Below, piece after piece: positions 47,648-60,400 of a stretch of 64,000 nt of DNA. Numbering within the stretch: position 1 is the stretch's first letter; each line of letters starts with the position of its first letter. The notes under the pieces are model-generated. The model ran no database searches, had not been told where the DNA came from, and was given only the letters and a program-made list of their open reading frames with translations. A program made the position numbers and the translations under genes. Source of the DNA: Scolanthus callimorphus (Eukaryota; Cnidaria; Anthozoa; Actiniaria; Edwardsiidae); contig CM066913.1 in the NCBI GenBank assembly GCA_033964015.1, forward strand, positions 17,879,854 to 17,943,853. Reading direction: 5' to 3'.

Positions 47648-49608
47648 TCAAATCTGTATGCATTTTCCAACACGTGCAACCCCACCAAGACTTCCTTGAT
47701 CTTTACACTGGAGACCTGGACCACATCTAGGGCACATATTTTTGTGATCCTAAAAAAAGGAGAATCAAAGAGTTATGCTTTTTCATAGAGGATACCTTCT
47801 AGATACTTCCGTGCTTGACGATCCAGCGTACCTACTTTGTGCGGTGACGCCTCCCGAAGAAGATTTTGCCGGAAAAAATAACTTTTTGCGCAAAGTACAC
47901 GCGGATCCGTTGAGAAACAAAGTTTTTGTTGCGTATCAGCATAGTTAGTAGAGTAGTCTCCTCTACTAACTATAGTATCAAGTTGCGTAATTGCTTGAAA
48001 ATAGCAATTGAGTGTTGCGCGACGTTCTGGGCCGATGTTGTGTTTCGTAGTTTCCCGTTCCAATTTTATGGGATGGCATTAATCCTTTAAAGGCCAGGGA
48101 CGTTTACACTGTACCTTTGAAGAGTCACAAATCTCCTGTTCTTTTAGCGGCTTTTTACAATACCGAGAAGCTTTAGTATTCTCCAGTAAGTGGAAGGACT
48201 CACAGCACAGTTGTTCATTCTCTTTTCTGCAATCCAAGTCACTAGAGCAGCTCTTGAGCTGTGGGGAGAAAATTGCAATTTACACTGATACGTCAGTGGC
48301 GGAACGTTCACGCAATAAACGCGTTCTTGACGCCAAATAATATTGAGTATTTTATGGAGTGTTTGCTTTTGAAGTAAATAAATAAGGCACGAAACGCCTA
48401 ATTTGCCAAGCATTTGTTTAATTTTTCCTAACAAAGATGATAAGAATAATTTTGCTAGCCGAGCAAAAGCGTAGATAGGTTTCAAGGAAATACAAACTAA
48501 AAAGCTACTAAGCGCAAAAGAAGAAAACAAAAATGATGGATAAAAGGAAAACACTATTTTTTTCACTAAACGCGTCTGCCCATTTTGCCAGCAGCAGGAA
48601 GAAAAATTCATAGTTCTCAGCAGAATATTTTTTCCAGGCAGCACCCAGCGGTATTTATATAGCAACAGGGAGCTGTGCGCCCCGGGGGGGGGACTCCCTT
48701 ATTTTTGGGGCGGGGGTGCTCGTCGGGAACTTTCGATTTTACCCCTAAAAGGTACCAAACATGGCGTCACTTAGTTGATTTTGACCCCTAAAAGGTACCA
48801 AAAGACGCATTTTCCCTCGTAATTTTCTCGTATTTTTTTACGAGGGCAAATACGTCCGAATGAAATTCAGGCCACCAACAAGTGTGTTTCGCTTGATTTG
48901 CTTTTACGGCCATCTAACAGGTACCTATCTCGAAAAAATTGCAAGTTTTCGAATTTTACCCCTAAGAGGTACCAGAGGCCTGATTTTAAGCCCTAAAAGG
49001 TACGACGAGCACCCCCGCCCCAAAAATATGGGAGTCCCCCTCACGGGCTGTGCGCCCTATGAAAAACTGGCTAAAGTACTGTCGCAGCAAATGTAACCAG
49101 AGATTTTAGAAGAGGGAACACTGTGTGCTAACGGTAGTAGAATTTGAGAAAGGGGGACGTCTTTATGCTGAATACATAGACCTATGAGGCATAATCGTTA
49201 TAATTCTCCGACTTCCCCGAGACCCTTAATTTTCTTTCGTTTTTCATATCAAGAATACAGAAAGCAATCCCAAGGTGCCCCTCTGCCTGAGTTAGAAGGA
49301 GAAATGGGTTTCAATCTGAAACATCGACACCGTTCAGTTTCGATTCAGTTCCCATAGATGTAATTGATATTTCTAAACATTTTAAACGTTTTATAGCGAT
49401 AAAACGCCTTCAAGAAAAGACAGTAATCACTTATTTGCTTTACACAATACAATGACGTGGCCGTGGTATCATCTAAGAGTTACAGATAAAAATGAAGTTT
49501 TGCTTACACGGTGGTTAGCATTGTCGGATTGTCGTTATTTACCTCTAGTGCGCCGACCGACACCATAAACAAAACCAGTAAGGCAGAAATCAGTCGAAGG
49601 GAAGCCAT
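47648..49608 (-). CDS. Small secreted ten-cysteine protein, Dickkopf/colipase-like fold, 3 exons
   Basis: Exons in transcript order are 49608-49510 (ATG), 48258-48115 and 47749-47648 (TGA), 114 codons. Exon 1 encodes a classical signal peptide (MASLRLISALLVLFMVSVGA). Exon 2 carries SCSSDLDC, then LCC, then YCKKPLKEQEIC. Exon 3 carries MCPRCGPGLQC and a final GKC. The ten cysteines and the CKxxLKE-x-x-C block match the order in the second cysteine-rich domain of Dickkopf proteins, shared with colipase and prokineticins. No first Dickkopf domain is present, so this is a single-domain member. Dickkopfs modulate Wnt signalling through LRP5/6, but that role here is only inference. Exons 2 and 3 join in phase 0. 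Exon 1 fits only with a GTGTAA donor. The stronger GTAAGC donor two bases further on breaks the frame, perhaps because a base is missing. Alternatives are a prokineticin-like or colipase-like secreted peptide. Confidence 0.7.
48681..49048. repeat. TIR element with GGGGACTCCC ends
   Basis: The left end GGGGACTCCCTTATTTTTGG, then GCGGGGGTGCTCGTC, is inverted at ACGAGCACCCCCGCCCC, then ATATGGGAGTCCCCC. TACCCCTAAAAGGTACC motifs repeat inside. It lies in the first intron of the ten-cysteine gene. Confidence 0.75.
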
Positions 49609-52600
49609 TTCCACGTAAATGCAGTGCCGCAGAACTGAATCTACATTGTGCGCAATCTACATTTGGAAGATTCAGAATCCAATGCGCAAACAAAACGATA
49701 TAAAAAAGAGGGGCTAAACCCTTCGGTAATCGCGCAAGCTGTCAAGTGGTAAAGATTGTGTTTATTTAAAATGAGTGGAATCAATTAGCGATTGTGGTCT
49801 CGGCCAATTATCCATTTCTGGTGCGGTTGCTTGGTGCTTCTTTTTGTTTCGGAAAAGCGCAGACTAACGTCTGGATTCTGGATGCATCCCACAAGTGCCA
49901 CGAAACGCTATTATTATTCAGCCATGCCACTATCTCGGTTCTGATTGGCTAAGAGTACGCAGCGAAACCTTGCTGGCGCGCAGTGCCTGACGTCATACTA
50001 CAGACATTAGGATCGATGCACTCTAATGACGTCATAACGCAAGCCAATAGGTTTGGCCGCCATCTTGGTTTTCATTTCCGAATTGAAAGCCGGTTTTGCG
50101 AATATTCTCGTTGAATCTGTTATGATTTTTGCCAAGAGATCATTGCTCAGGATATCTAAACATCAACTATGGCTATTTGAATTGAATACAAAAGGAAAAT
50201 ACCAATGGACGTAAGATGAAGTTGAAAACCCGTGTCGCCGTGCACGGCCTTATCGCTGACTTCGTTTAGCTAGGTAAGAATTCTTGGTTGCTGAATAATA
50301 AAACAATTATTGAATTCGGTTTTCGCATGATAGTGTGATTTGTCAACGCCTCGAGTTAGTGTTATCCGCCTCAGCTTCGCTTCGGCAGATAACACAAACT
50401 CGGCGTTGCCAAATCTCACTATCATGCTCAACCTCATCCAATAAGTGTTAATTATCCAGCAAAGCGGGGACAGCAACAAAATATCGCCAACAGCCATACT
50501 TTCTCAACGAAACGTAAAACTTTTTTCCCAGGAAGGTCATTCTTGAAATTTTTTCCGAGTAATCTCCTTTTCCAAAATGTTCCCAGCCAGGTAAGGAAGG
50601 GGCTGTGGAACAGATATTTCTTGTGGAACAGGTCCATTTTTTGCAACTGGAGTTTTAACCTAGTGACAAGAGGTTTCACGGAAAATCCACTCACCTATCT
50701 TTCCGCCCCCTTTCTATTTTCGCTTTTTCTCTCGCCCTTCCTAACTTACACTTGTATTCATCGTCTGCATTTCCCCCGGTCCTCTATTCTCGCCTATTCT
50801 TGCGCGCAGCGGGAATAGGTGATCAGTTGGTCCAATAACAGGCCTATGAATAGTTTGAACGTCGTTCAATTATTTGAGATGATGACTGTCCCGTTGCGTG
50901 TTCGAAGAGTGAAGCGGGAAACTCTGTTGCCTTGGAGACCTTGCACTGTTACTAAGAATGAACGAAAACCAAATTATGCTCTTTTAATACTTACGGCCTT
51001 CTTTTGATTACTTACGGCCTTCTTTGTTCTTTTGATATTAATCGGGGCCTAACGACGCTAGCTAGCCGGCGCATACCATAGGTTGCATATGACCAGCTTA
51101 AATTAATTCCCACGTTTTCAGAGTTCTGGTGGCCCCCCGGGGGATAAGGCCGTCCCTACAAAAATATACGGGGATGATCGTCGTATCCCTCATGGTATAA
51201 AAATTCAGTGCTATCTTTTAGGTGTGTCACTGAGATATCCAAACAGTCACCTGCTATTTTAGGGTCAGTCTTGCTACATCTTGGGTTAGTTAAATGTTTT
51301 CTTTCACGAAACACTATTTTCCATCTCTTAGGGGTGAATTTACTATGGAGCACACGCAGTTTGCTTTCCCTTAGGGTTGGAAGTAATTTTCCCCGACGAT
51401 CCCTGAGGCACGCACGTCCGTATCTGCGTTATGGACGCTTCGTTCCTGCTGAAGATTATAAGACAGGGATTCGTTTTCGTCGCCGAAAAACCCTGTAGTT
51501 AACCAACTTTATAGCATTATTTCGTGTTTTCCTGGCTCAAGGGGGGTTCGGTTGAACCCCTCGCATCCCACCCCCACGGGCCTGAAGACTGGAAGTTATA
51601 AGACTGTTGATTGTTCATTAAATGTTAAGTGTTAAGCTGCTGGTGTCCTTTTTTTCTTTAATAAGACTAAGCATAGCACATATGTAATTTTGGTGACGAA
51701 AGAAAAACAGAAACTAGCATAATTTTGGCATCATTTCCAAAAAAAGTGAGCACATTATGCTACTTTTACGAGCACAATCTGCTTCTTCTGTAAAATTGTA
51801 GTAAAAGTCACCAAATCTAGAGACCAGTCCTCCCCCTCCCCCAATTCATATAGAATTCCCGGTTAAACTAGGTTCTAGCTTCCAGCTTCGAAGAAAAAAA
51901 AAACATGCAAGCAGATTCCGAACTTGAAAACCTCCCCTCCCATTCGGGATTTCCAAATGCCACCCGTGGTGGGGGTATACATATATTTTCTGCCGGAATT
52001 GCCCATTTTCCAACGCCCCATTCTGTAATGCTCCCGTTATTATGAATGATAAAGCAGTTTTTCCATTTGAAAATCCAAATCCTCTTTTATTTTTCGTGCG
52101 GAAACCTTCCAGACTCTAAATCTCCCGTTTCATTATTTCTGTCACGCCCCAGCTGAAACAACATTGATGCCCCTTTACACCGTTGACCAGGTAACTCGTG
52201 TTGAGGTGCTAAATCTCTTAGCCACTTTACATAAGGCGCTTATATAAGTGCCGTATTCTGTTGCCCTCCTCTCAGACGCTTGGTTTTGTAGCTTATGCAG
52301 CGATCAAAATGAACCTTTTCAAGTGTGCTTTCGTTCTTACGCCAACTGCTAAAAAGACAACTGCTAAAAAGGTAAATGCCCCCCTTTCTTAGTGGACCGT
52401 TTAACTTATGAAATTTGAACAACTGCTGCAAATTTACGTCCTTTATTAGAATTATGTAACAGATTTAAAAATATATATATATAAACCCATTTTGTATTGG
52501 TTATGTTTGCTTGTTTGTTTTCGCGACACGTTGCAAGTTTTTTAAGACTTTATATTGTCCAACAAAGTCGATCCTAGCTGTAAATTCTGCTATAGGCACT

Positions 52601-53351
52601 ATAAGAGCGAAACTGTTTTCAGGTAAAACACAGGCGGCTTTTGTATCATTTCGCGCTCTAAAAAGAAAAGATTTTCGGCCAGGACTGAACTTTTATACAA
52701 CGGAAGATTCACTAGGAGCTAATATATTTTTTAGAAAAAATTAAATGAAAGGAGAACCAGACAGTGAAGTATTAAAACAACTGGCTGCGAAAATGAAATT
52801 TTTCCGAAATGAAAAGGTCGAAAAGTATACAAATTTCATGTAGTAAGCATTTTCTCCTGGGACAGTTATTAACTGTTTAAATGGTCTCTAACTGTTTAAC
52901 TTTTAATTTCATACTAAGCCAACATACCTAATATAATAGATTATAATGTATATTTTGTTTGGTAAATAATAATGTCACACTGAATCAGTTTTCAATAATG
53001 AGTTTTTTTCTTGCACTGTTTCCCGTGACAACGCTAATGCAAATTTGAACTATTGAGTCACTCTTATGGAGCACTCTTAATTAAACGACATTTCAGGGGC
53101 ATATCCAAGCCTTCTGTTCATGTAGGCCACACCGGAACTAAGTTGGCAATACCCAGCAATATTTTTTGGATTTTTTGACTTTGCTGGCCGTCAGCAAACT
53201 TTCTGAGCCAATGGAACTCTTGCCCTGTTTCGCCTAGTGCAGTCAACTGTGTCGCGACGGAAAGCCAGGCGACTGATACAGGGCAAGAATCTGATTGGCT
53301 CATAAGATTTGACTGGCGGGACAGCAAAGCCAAAAACAAAAACGCGGGTCG

Positions 53352-54390
53352 CGATGCAACGATTTTAACTGCAATTAGAAAATAACACCTATGTTGTATT
53401 GTGAATGTGCGCATTCTGATTGGTTAAAAGGCCTCAAGCACATTAAGGCCTGGGATTCCAAATGGGCTTTGGGGCTAGTCCCCAAACGTAAAATTTGCCT
53501 TAAATTGCTTTAATCTATTTAAGGCAGGCTAATTTTTGGTGTAGTGATAAAACTCGACGAACTTAAAATCTTGTTGTCATATTTTAGTACGGAGTGACGT
53601 CACAAGCAATGTCACGTGACTAAACAGTAAATTGCTTTTCCGGTGATGGAGAAAACATCTAACTATACAATTATGGTGAAAATGGATAGGCCTCAGGAAT
53701 ACAAACATCGTACTGTCTTGGCTGCTGAGCTATCATTTACCGTTAACGAGCTATAAGGGTCGGAATCAGGTCACGTGACCCAATCGACGTATCAGCCCCT
53801 TAAAACACCCTAAAGGAGCAAACTTTTTCCACCAGCTAAGACACCACTATATAGAACCCCAAAACAGAAATATTATTAGCTATTTACTTTTCCATAAGGA
53901 GTGAAACTCACCACCGGAGAAATTTTGAACTTTGAAACATGAAAATGTCACGTGACTGGCCACGTGACCAGTGTATCAGCCAAAATTCCATACTAAAACA
54001 TTTCACTCGACGACTGTTGACTATCCTGAAAAGTTCATGCTCCATCATTAATGATTAGCAAAGATATTTGAAATTTTGTAATTTTGTCGATTTTCTGAGC
54101 TGACCCAGGCCTTAATACACTTGAGGCGTGTTTGTAAGAGACCTGAGAAACACGATTGTCACGCAACGCTGTCGCGCGTGTGCATGTTATTTCTAAAAGC
54201 AATAAAAATACTTTCTGCGTGCTCTCTGGTTTCTTACAAACACTCGGGGAATGTTGGTCGAACTGATAAAACTTGAAAGGCACTCGCCTTCGGCTCGTGT
54301 CTTTCAAGTTTTGATCAGTTCTCCCAACATCCCCCTCGTGTTTGTAAGAAAGCAGAGAGCACGCGGAAAGTACTTTTATTGCTTAATAAA
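53352..54390. mobile_element. MITE family F copy with another MITE inserted (53426-54130)
   Basis: Outer parts match 30425-30720 in reverse order. At GGTTAAAAGG the sequence departs into an element with ends CCTCAAGCACATTAAGGCC and GGCCTTAATACACTTGAGG, then resumes at CGTGTTTGTAAGAGACC. Confidence 0.65.
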
Positions 54391-54983
54391 TACGCTATCT
54401 TACTTTTTTTTAATTTTATAAACACACTACTATTACACTACACTACAAATTTACATCTTACAAAGATTTATAATATTTTATGATATGAAATTGCAAAAAA
54501 AAAAAGGATAGACAGTAGACAAGTAGACCACACCTTACTAGATTTTAATTTTCTTTGCTATTTTGGAAGTTTCCATATCTAAATGTATGCTCAAATATTG
54601 AATAAAGTAGATCTTACATAATAAGAAGGACTCTTCAAGGACACGTTCTAATGCTTCTGGTTTCCCTTCGTTAGTGCGCAAAGGATGTGGAATGTGACCA
54701 ATCTAATGAATGCTGCATGCGAGGGCAATGCTCTGGCTTACTACAAGAGCGGGCAATGTGCTTCAATAAGCCGGTGAGTCTACTCCGTTGAAGGGTTATA
54801 TTAGGGGGATCAGGAGATGGGAACTTTGTGAATGCTAAACCCCTAGCTGCACAATCAGTGCCAGCTTGTGTATAGAATGCTACGTACTCGACCATCTTCG
54901 TGCATCTTCAACTCGTACGTCAGCATCGCAGCATTCTCGGGGGGAGGTGAGGGGAGGACCTAGCGTTCTTTGGCGCAAGGAGC

Positions 54984-54989
<6 letters not shown>

Positions 54990-55017
<28 letters not shown>

Positions 55018-55270
55018 CTGATTCAATAGCCCATGAGGCCGAAGGCCGAATGGGCTATTGACTCAGAGGCCATGAGGGCGAGAGGAATAATTGTTTTAGT
55101 CAAATCACACTAGTAGGTCAATTTGTATTGCCAAAAAAACGTTTTTGTTCTGGTCATTTGCCATTTTCAAATGCAACACTTTTCGCTACTAGTAGGCTAT
55201 AACTTACTAGTAGCTCAACCAATCAAACGCAGGATTAATAATAGACCACTAGTGTGATTTGACTAAATCG
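54990..55270. repeat. Palindromic element
   Basis: ATTCCTCGAGCCCGAATGGG and CATGAGGGCGAGAGGAAT form one palindrome. AGTCAAATCACACTAGTAGG and ACTAGTGTGATTTGACT form a second, adjacent one. Confidence 0.6.
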
Positions 55271-56196
55271 CCTTAGCCTGCTCGCAGGCGTTGGAGAGTA
55301 GTTTTTAGGTCGAAAAACCCGAGATTGCTTTCGCGTGGCCGGCCATCTTTGATTTGTCATTTTGACACCTGAAATCCAAGATTGCGGCCACGTGAAGTGA
55401 AAGCAAACTCGGGTTTTTCGACCTAAAAAACTACTCCAACGCCTGCGAATTCATTCAGCCGTCCCCTTCGCAAAGTTGGGTCCCGAAAGTGAAGGGACGC
55501 GGCTGAAACTCACGCTACAGGAACTTAAAATAGCGACTAGTTACTCGAGAATGCTTACATACCGTACATAAGTCATTGTTGCGGCGCGGCTGATCAGTTT
55601 TCTACTAGAGGACAAACCTCTGGGCATAACAGGCACAATAGAAAGTGTCTAGCTCCAAATAGAGCAGATTTCGTATGACTGTGAAATGTGCCGCGACAAA
55701 GTTGTGTCGCGCCGCGACTGTGACGCGACCGCGCCGCGACCGTGCCGCAACTACGCGATTTCAGCAGGCCAGGTCCGTACTTAGCCTGCGTAAGCAGCCG
55801 CCACTTAGCACTCGCCGGAGCGTCCTTTTCCGGCGAGCGCTAAGTGTACTGCGCCGTGTCGCGGCTGAAAGATCTATTTCAGCAATGTACCAATTTCACT
55901 ATTTCAAAATTCTAACTTGGATACGAGGCTCAGGGGAATAAACTGTAAGTGTTATTATTAGTATTATTATTACTTGGAATTTATAATTGTACATTTTTAC
56001 TGAAAAGCCACGATTGGGGAGTGATTTTAGATAAAGCTATAACTATTACTAATCCCATGCAGTATCTTTTAATAAAAGAAGTAAAACCCTAGCTGCTCTT
56101 GCGCCAACGCAAACCAATGCATGTCTCCCTGAATAAAAAAGTCGTGTAATTATTTCACGGGAACTGACTAGTGTTGTATATTATTTTAATTTTGCA

Positions 56197-56412
56197 GAAC
56201 CATTGTCCGAGGTGTGCACCGGGGCTAACGTGCAAGCAGTTTTTACAGGCTCCACCAATTGGGAAGTGTGGCGTACCATAATCTGGAGCATCCTTCGCAA
56301 TTTTGCTTTTGAACAAAGACCAGAGGCTAATAAAGAAACAACTAAATTAGAATGCATGTTATGCTCATTTCAAAGTGTGCGCTTGACAAATATCCCAGCG
56401 CTTTTGACATAG
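56197..56412 (+). other. Possible lone exon, unassigned
   Basis: A strong acceptor (TTTTAATTTTGCAG) precedes an open stretch reading SEVCTGANVQAVFTGSTNWE, then VWRTIIWSILRNFAFEQRP, to a TAG at 56410. The composition is protein-like, but no partner exon or known family was found. It could be a terminal exon of an unseen gene, a relic, or chance. Confidence 0.2.
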
Positions 56413-57490
56413 TCGCAGGTGGCGGAGGTAAAACAATTTGGGGGGGGGGGGGGGGGGGGGGCACAGTACAAACTCGGAGTGGCGTTTACCAGGGGCACAT
56501 AAGCCCCTGCGTTTCGATGCGTTACTCAGAAGTTGCTGAGTTTATGTCATTATCCATAAAAGTATTGGATGGTGCCCCCCCCCCCCCCACACACACACAC
56601 CCCAAACAAATTATCATACACCGACGGATATATGAATAGATGTGAAACATAACGCCGAAGCCGAATAGATCTATTGCCAGATAAAGAAGGAGCAATTAGC
56701 AATTAGCTTTCTCAAAAGTGGCCATATCATGCAGGAACGCCGGAGCCGGGGGAGCTGGACATGGTAGGGGTTTAATAGCCTCTCTACATTTTGGCGTCAA
56801 GTTTTCTTTGATTTTCACTAAACTCAGCCTCCCCAACCTGCCACACAATCTTCTCCCAGTGAGCCCGCCTCCTTCTTGACCCCCTCCCCTCCCCCCTAGA
56901 CACACACACTTTGAAAACTGTTACACCGTCCCTGTATTTTATACCGCAAATTTCCACGATCACGTGACTGCCCTGTGCTCAGTCTTCGCACCTTGGCTCA
57001 GGCTTCATTCTCAAAATGGGTATGCGGTGGCTTCGATTGCGCGGCTACTTTTATTGTTTTATATATTTTCGTATTCACGAATCCAAATTTAAAAGAGGGC
57101 ACTTTTCTTCCTTGCCCATTGTGTGAAGTGGGTCTATTGTGCACCATATTTCAAGCAAGTTTCACATATTACTCCCCCTACCACCTACTAAAAAATAGAT
57201 ATTAAAAAGGTGAATGCTCCAACGCTTTCCTCGCAGCTAGAGGAGTCCATATGGGCAATAAAAACAGGTACCCTAGATCATGCTCTGGGAAAATGAGGTC
57301 TGAAAAAGGGGGTATTGGGTACCTAAGGGGGTAGATGCCTGTACCCACCCCTTCCCTGAAAAAATTGGGTACCAGTCGAGTACAAGTGTTTTGACTTTGA
57401 CCTCTTCCCTAAAATGCGCCACGCTTTGCCGGGTTGCCTGTGGTGTGAAGTGATGCCGCTGGTCAGTTATATATAGGCGCGCAAAACAAA

Positions 57491-60400
57491 ATGGCGACCT
57501 CCACGGAAGGTTGTGCCTTCGATGAAGCCGATAAAAAGAGCATCATGACTTGCTCCCTTTGTGATTTTAGCTGCCATTATTATTTTTTGGGAAACAAGCC
57601 GCCATTTAGCAAGGCAATCGGGTAAGTATTCTGATAAAGTGTGACCTATTTCGCCGATTAACTACGAAAAACTGTATGGAATAAAATTGGAGACTCGGCG
57701 CGCAAACAAAACAACATTGAATTTTGATATCTCTTGAGCTTGAGAGATTTCACTCAACTTACGAAATTCTTCTTCTTGATCCTTACTGTGGCTTTGATAA
57801 TTATGTGAACTCTGAAACAGCAGAGTGTTTCAGCAGCTTCCTTTAATCACACAACTAACACTTATAGCAACCACAACATCAAAAGCTACCGGCATACCGG
57901 CTACAGATACCCAGGTCCCAGGGTGTGAAGTTTTCGTTTTTGTGAACCAAGCTTGATGTCATATTTGGGTTATTTCTAGTTCGTTTACCTCATGCAAAAA
58001 CACACGCTACACTGAGCACAACGAGCCGTTTTTTCGCGTAAATTCTAGACTAAATCAAACACAATCAACAAGCCACAGACTTAACTTAAAAGTACTTTAA
58101 TCCTTAGCTCTGACCTGAAATTTCTCCTCTGCAAGTGTACATTCAAGGAAAATATGGCGCTTTGAACTTTGAAGCGACTGAACAAACAAAGCCACACAAA
58201 ACCCTAGCGCGCGGGATACCTGTGGTAAACCAATGAAATTTCGCAGCGGTTCCCCCTGTATTGACAGGTTAGACGAAAGATTTATATAAGTCTTTTTGCC
58301 CTGCAACAATTAAAAGCAAAAGCATCCTCAGTTGCTTGCTTTTTATGTCTAAAACACAGATTCCTAAGAACTCTGTGCTGAGGCAAAAATATTCCACTAG
58401 AGAGGAGCCCAGGTTCTTTCACCAAAATTTTTCAACAGCTCTCAGAAGAACAGGGAAAAAGTCAATGAAACCCCTCAGCCATACTTCTTACTTGAAGCAC
58501 AGCACAATGTATTGTCCATAATAGACTTAATGATGTCCTATGGCCTCTTCTGAGTGGAATTTTAGTTGTATTTTTGACTGTTTTATCAGAAGTCTAACTG
58601 TGTGATGATAGTTCCCGCCGTTGGAAAGCAAATTATGGGTCAGCGGCAAAGCTCTACAAAAAGCCCCAGCCCCCCTCTCAATGAAAAACAGGAAACCCAG
58701 AAACGTGTGGTACTGATATGCAAAAATGGGCAGGGGTGTGTCTGTTTGTCCTCATAAAATAGGAATATTAGGAAAAATGCTATGGGACTGAAAGGGTTAA
58801 ATCCCCAAACTAAAGGTCATGTGACCAGGTGTTTTGACATGCTCATCAAAACCCTTGGGTCGAAATTGGTCTGTATGTTGTGGTTCGGGTTAAGATTGGG
58901 TTTTGGGCTTAAGTTTTAGGGGGGGGGTCTAGTATGGAGCCCGGGTTCTTGTTTGCCTGGGCAATGTCTTGGGGTGGTCAAATGTTATGACGAGTGCTCT
59001 GGTCAACCCAAGATTATTATAAGTCAGTTAAGCAATGACCAAAAAGAAAGAATATATGCAAAAGGTTTCAATTTCAACCTTATTCTTTAAGATCACCACC
59101 CCCATCATTTTGGGCTGGACTGTAGGCACTCCTAAGCAGGAACAGCTCTGCTCAAGTATACCCTCCCCCCAACTCAGCACTGTAAACAGCTTTGGAGCCA
59201 TAATTTGCAGAATATTTGTCACATCAAGTGGTTCTTGTCTGGAATCTTGAGCGCTGAAATGTGATTTTACGAAAATAATATTTTTTGTTACCCTTTCAAT
59301 CCCAAACCGGCCCAAACCACCCTTTTGTACACTCAGGAACTTTAAAGTGTCTATCATAAAACTCACGGCAAAATGACACTTAATATCTGGTGATTTGTGT
59401 AGAAGAGTGATTTTTCTCTGACTAGAGAAGACAAGTGGATCAGAGGGTCGGATTTCTCACAGAACAACCACTTGATTTCACAAAATAACTCGCGATTTTG
59501 ACATGCAAAAACCACGCTACACTGAGCACAACGAGCCGTTTTTTCGCGTAAATTTCTAGACTAAATCAAACACAATCAACAAGCACAGACTTACTTAAAA
59601 GTACCTTTAATCCTTAGCTCTGACCTGAAATTTCTCCTCTGCAAGTGTACATTCAAGGAAAATATGGCGCTTTGAACTTTGAAGCGACTGAACAAACAAA
59701 GCCACACAAAACCCTAGCGCGCGGGATACCTGTGGTAAACCAATGAAATTTCACAGCGGTTCCCCCTGTATTGACAGGTTAGACGAAAGATTTATATAAG
59801 TCTTTTGCCCTGCAACAATTAAAAGCAAAGCATCCTCAGTGCTTGCTTTTTATGTCTAAAACACAGATTCCTTAGAACTCTGTGCTGAGGCAAAAAGATT
59901 CCACTAGAGAGGAGCCAGGGTTTCTTTCACCAAAATTTTTCAACAGCTCTCAGAAGAACAGTGGAAAAAGTCAATGAAACCCTCAGCCATACTTCTTACT
60001 TGAAGCACAGCACAAATGTATTGTCCATAATAGACTTAATGATGTCCTATGGCCTCTTCTGAGTGGAATTTTAGTTGTATTTTTGACTGTTTTATCAGAA
60101 GTCTAACCTGTGTGATAGCTTCCCGCCGTTGGAAAGCAAATTATGGGTCAGCGGCAAAGCTCTACAAAAAGCCCCAGCCCCCCTCTCAATGAAAAACAGG
60201 AAACCCAGAAACGTGGTACTGATATGCAAAAATGGGCAGGGGTGTGTCTGTTTGTCCTCATAAAATAGGAATATTAGGGAAAATGCTATGGGACTGAAAG
60301 GGTTAATATGTATTATCTTTTACATCTCAAGATCTCAAGGGAGTTTCATTTTCATCTCCGATCTTCACGCAATTTTCAGGAATTTTCCTGAAACGATTTG

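Larger units (their letters stand above)
50456..57490. other. Gene-poor, repeat-rich spacer
   Basis: Apart from the MITEs listed and one possible exon at 56197-56412, I find no splice-consistent coding sequence on either strand. The stretches 50700-53300 and 55900-57490 hold short unassigned repeats, a G-run at 56441-56460 and a CA-rich tract near 56588. Confidence 0.5.

Noticed and set aside
47773..48063. 96-codon minus-strand open frame
   Set aside because: It lies inside the second intron of the ten-cysteine gene, contains a small palindrome (GTAGAGGAGACTACTCTAC) and lacks supporting splice sites.
48144..48665. 173-codon minus-strand open frame overlapping the ten-cysteine exon
   Set aside because: It is an alternative frame of exon 2 extended through intron; the other frame carries the cysteine pattern and joins exon 3 in phase.
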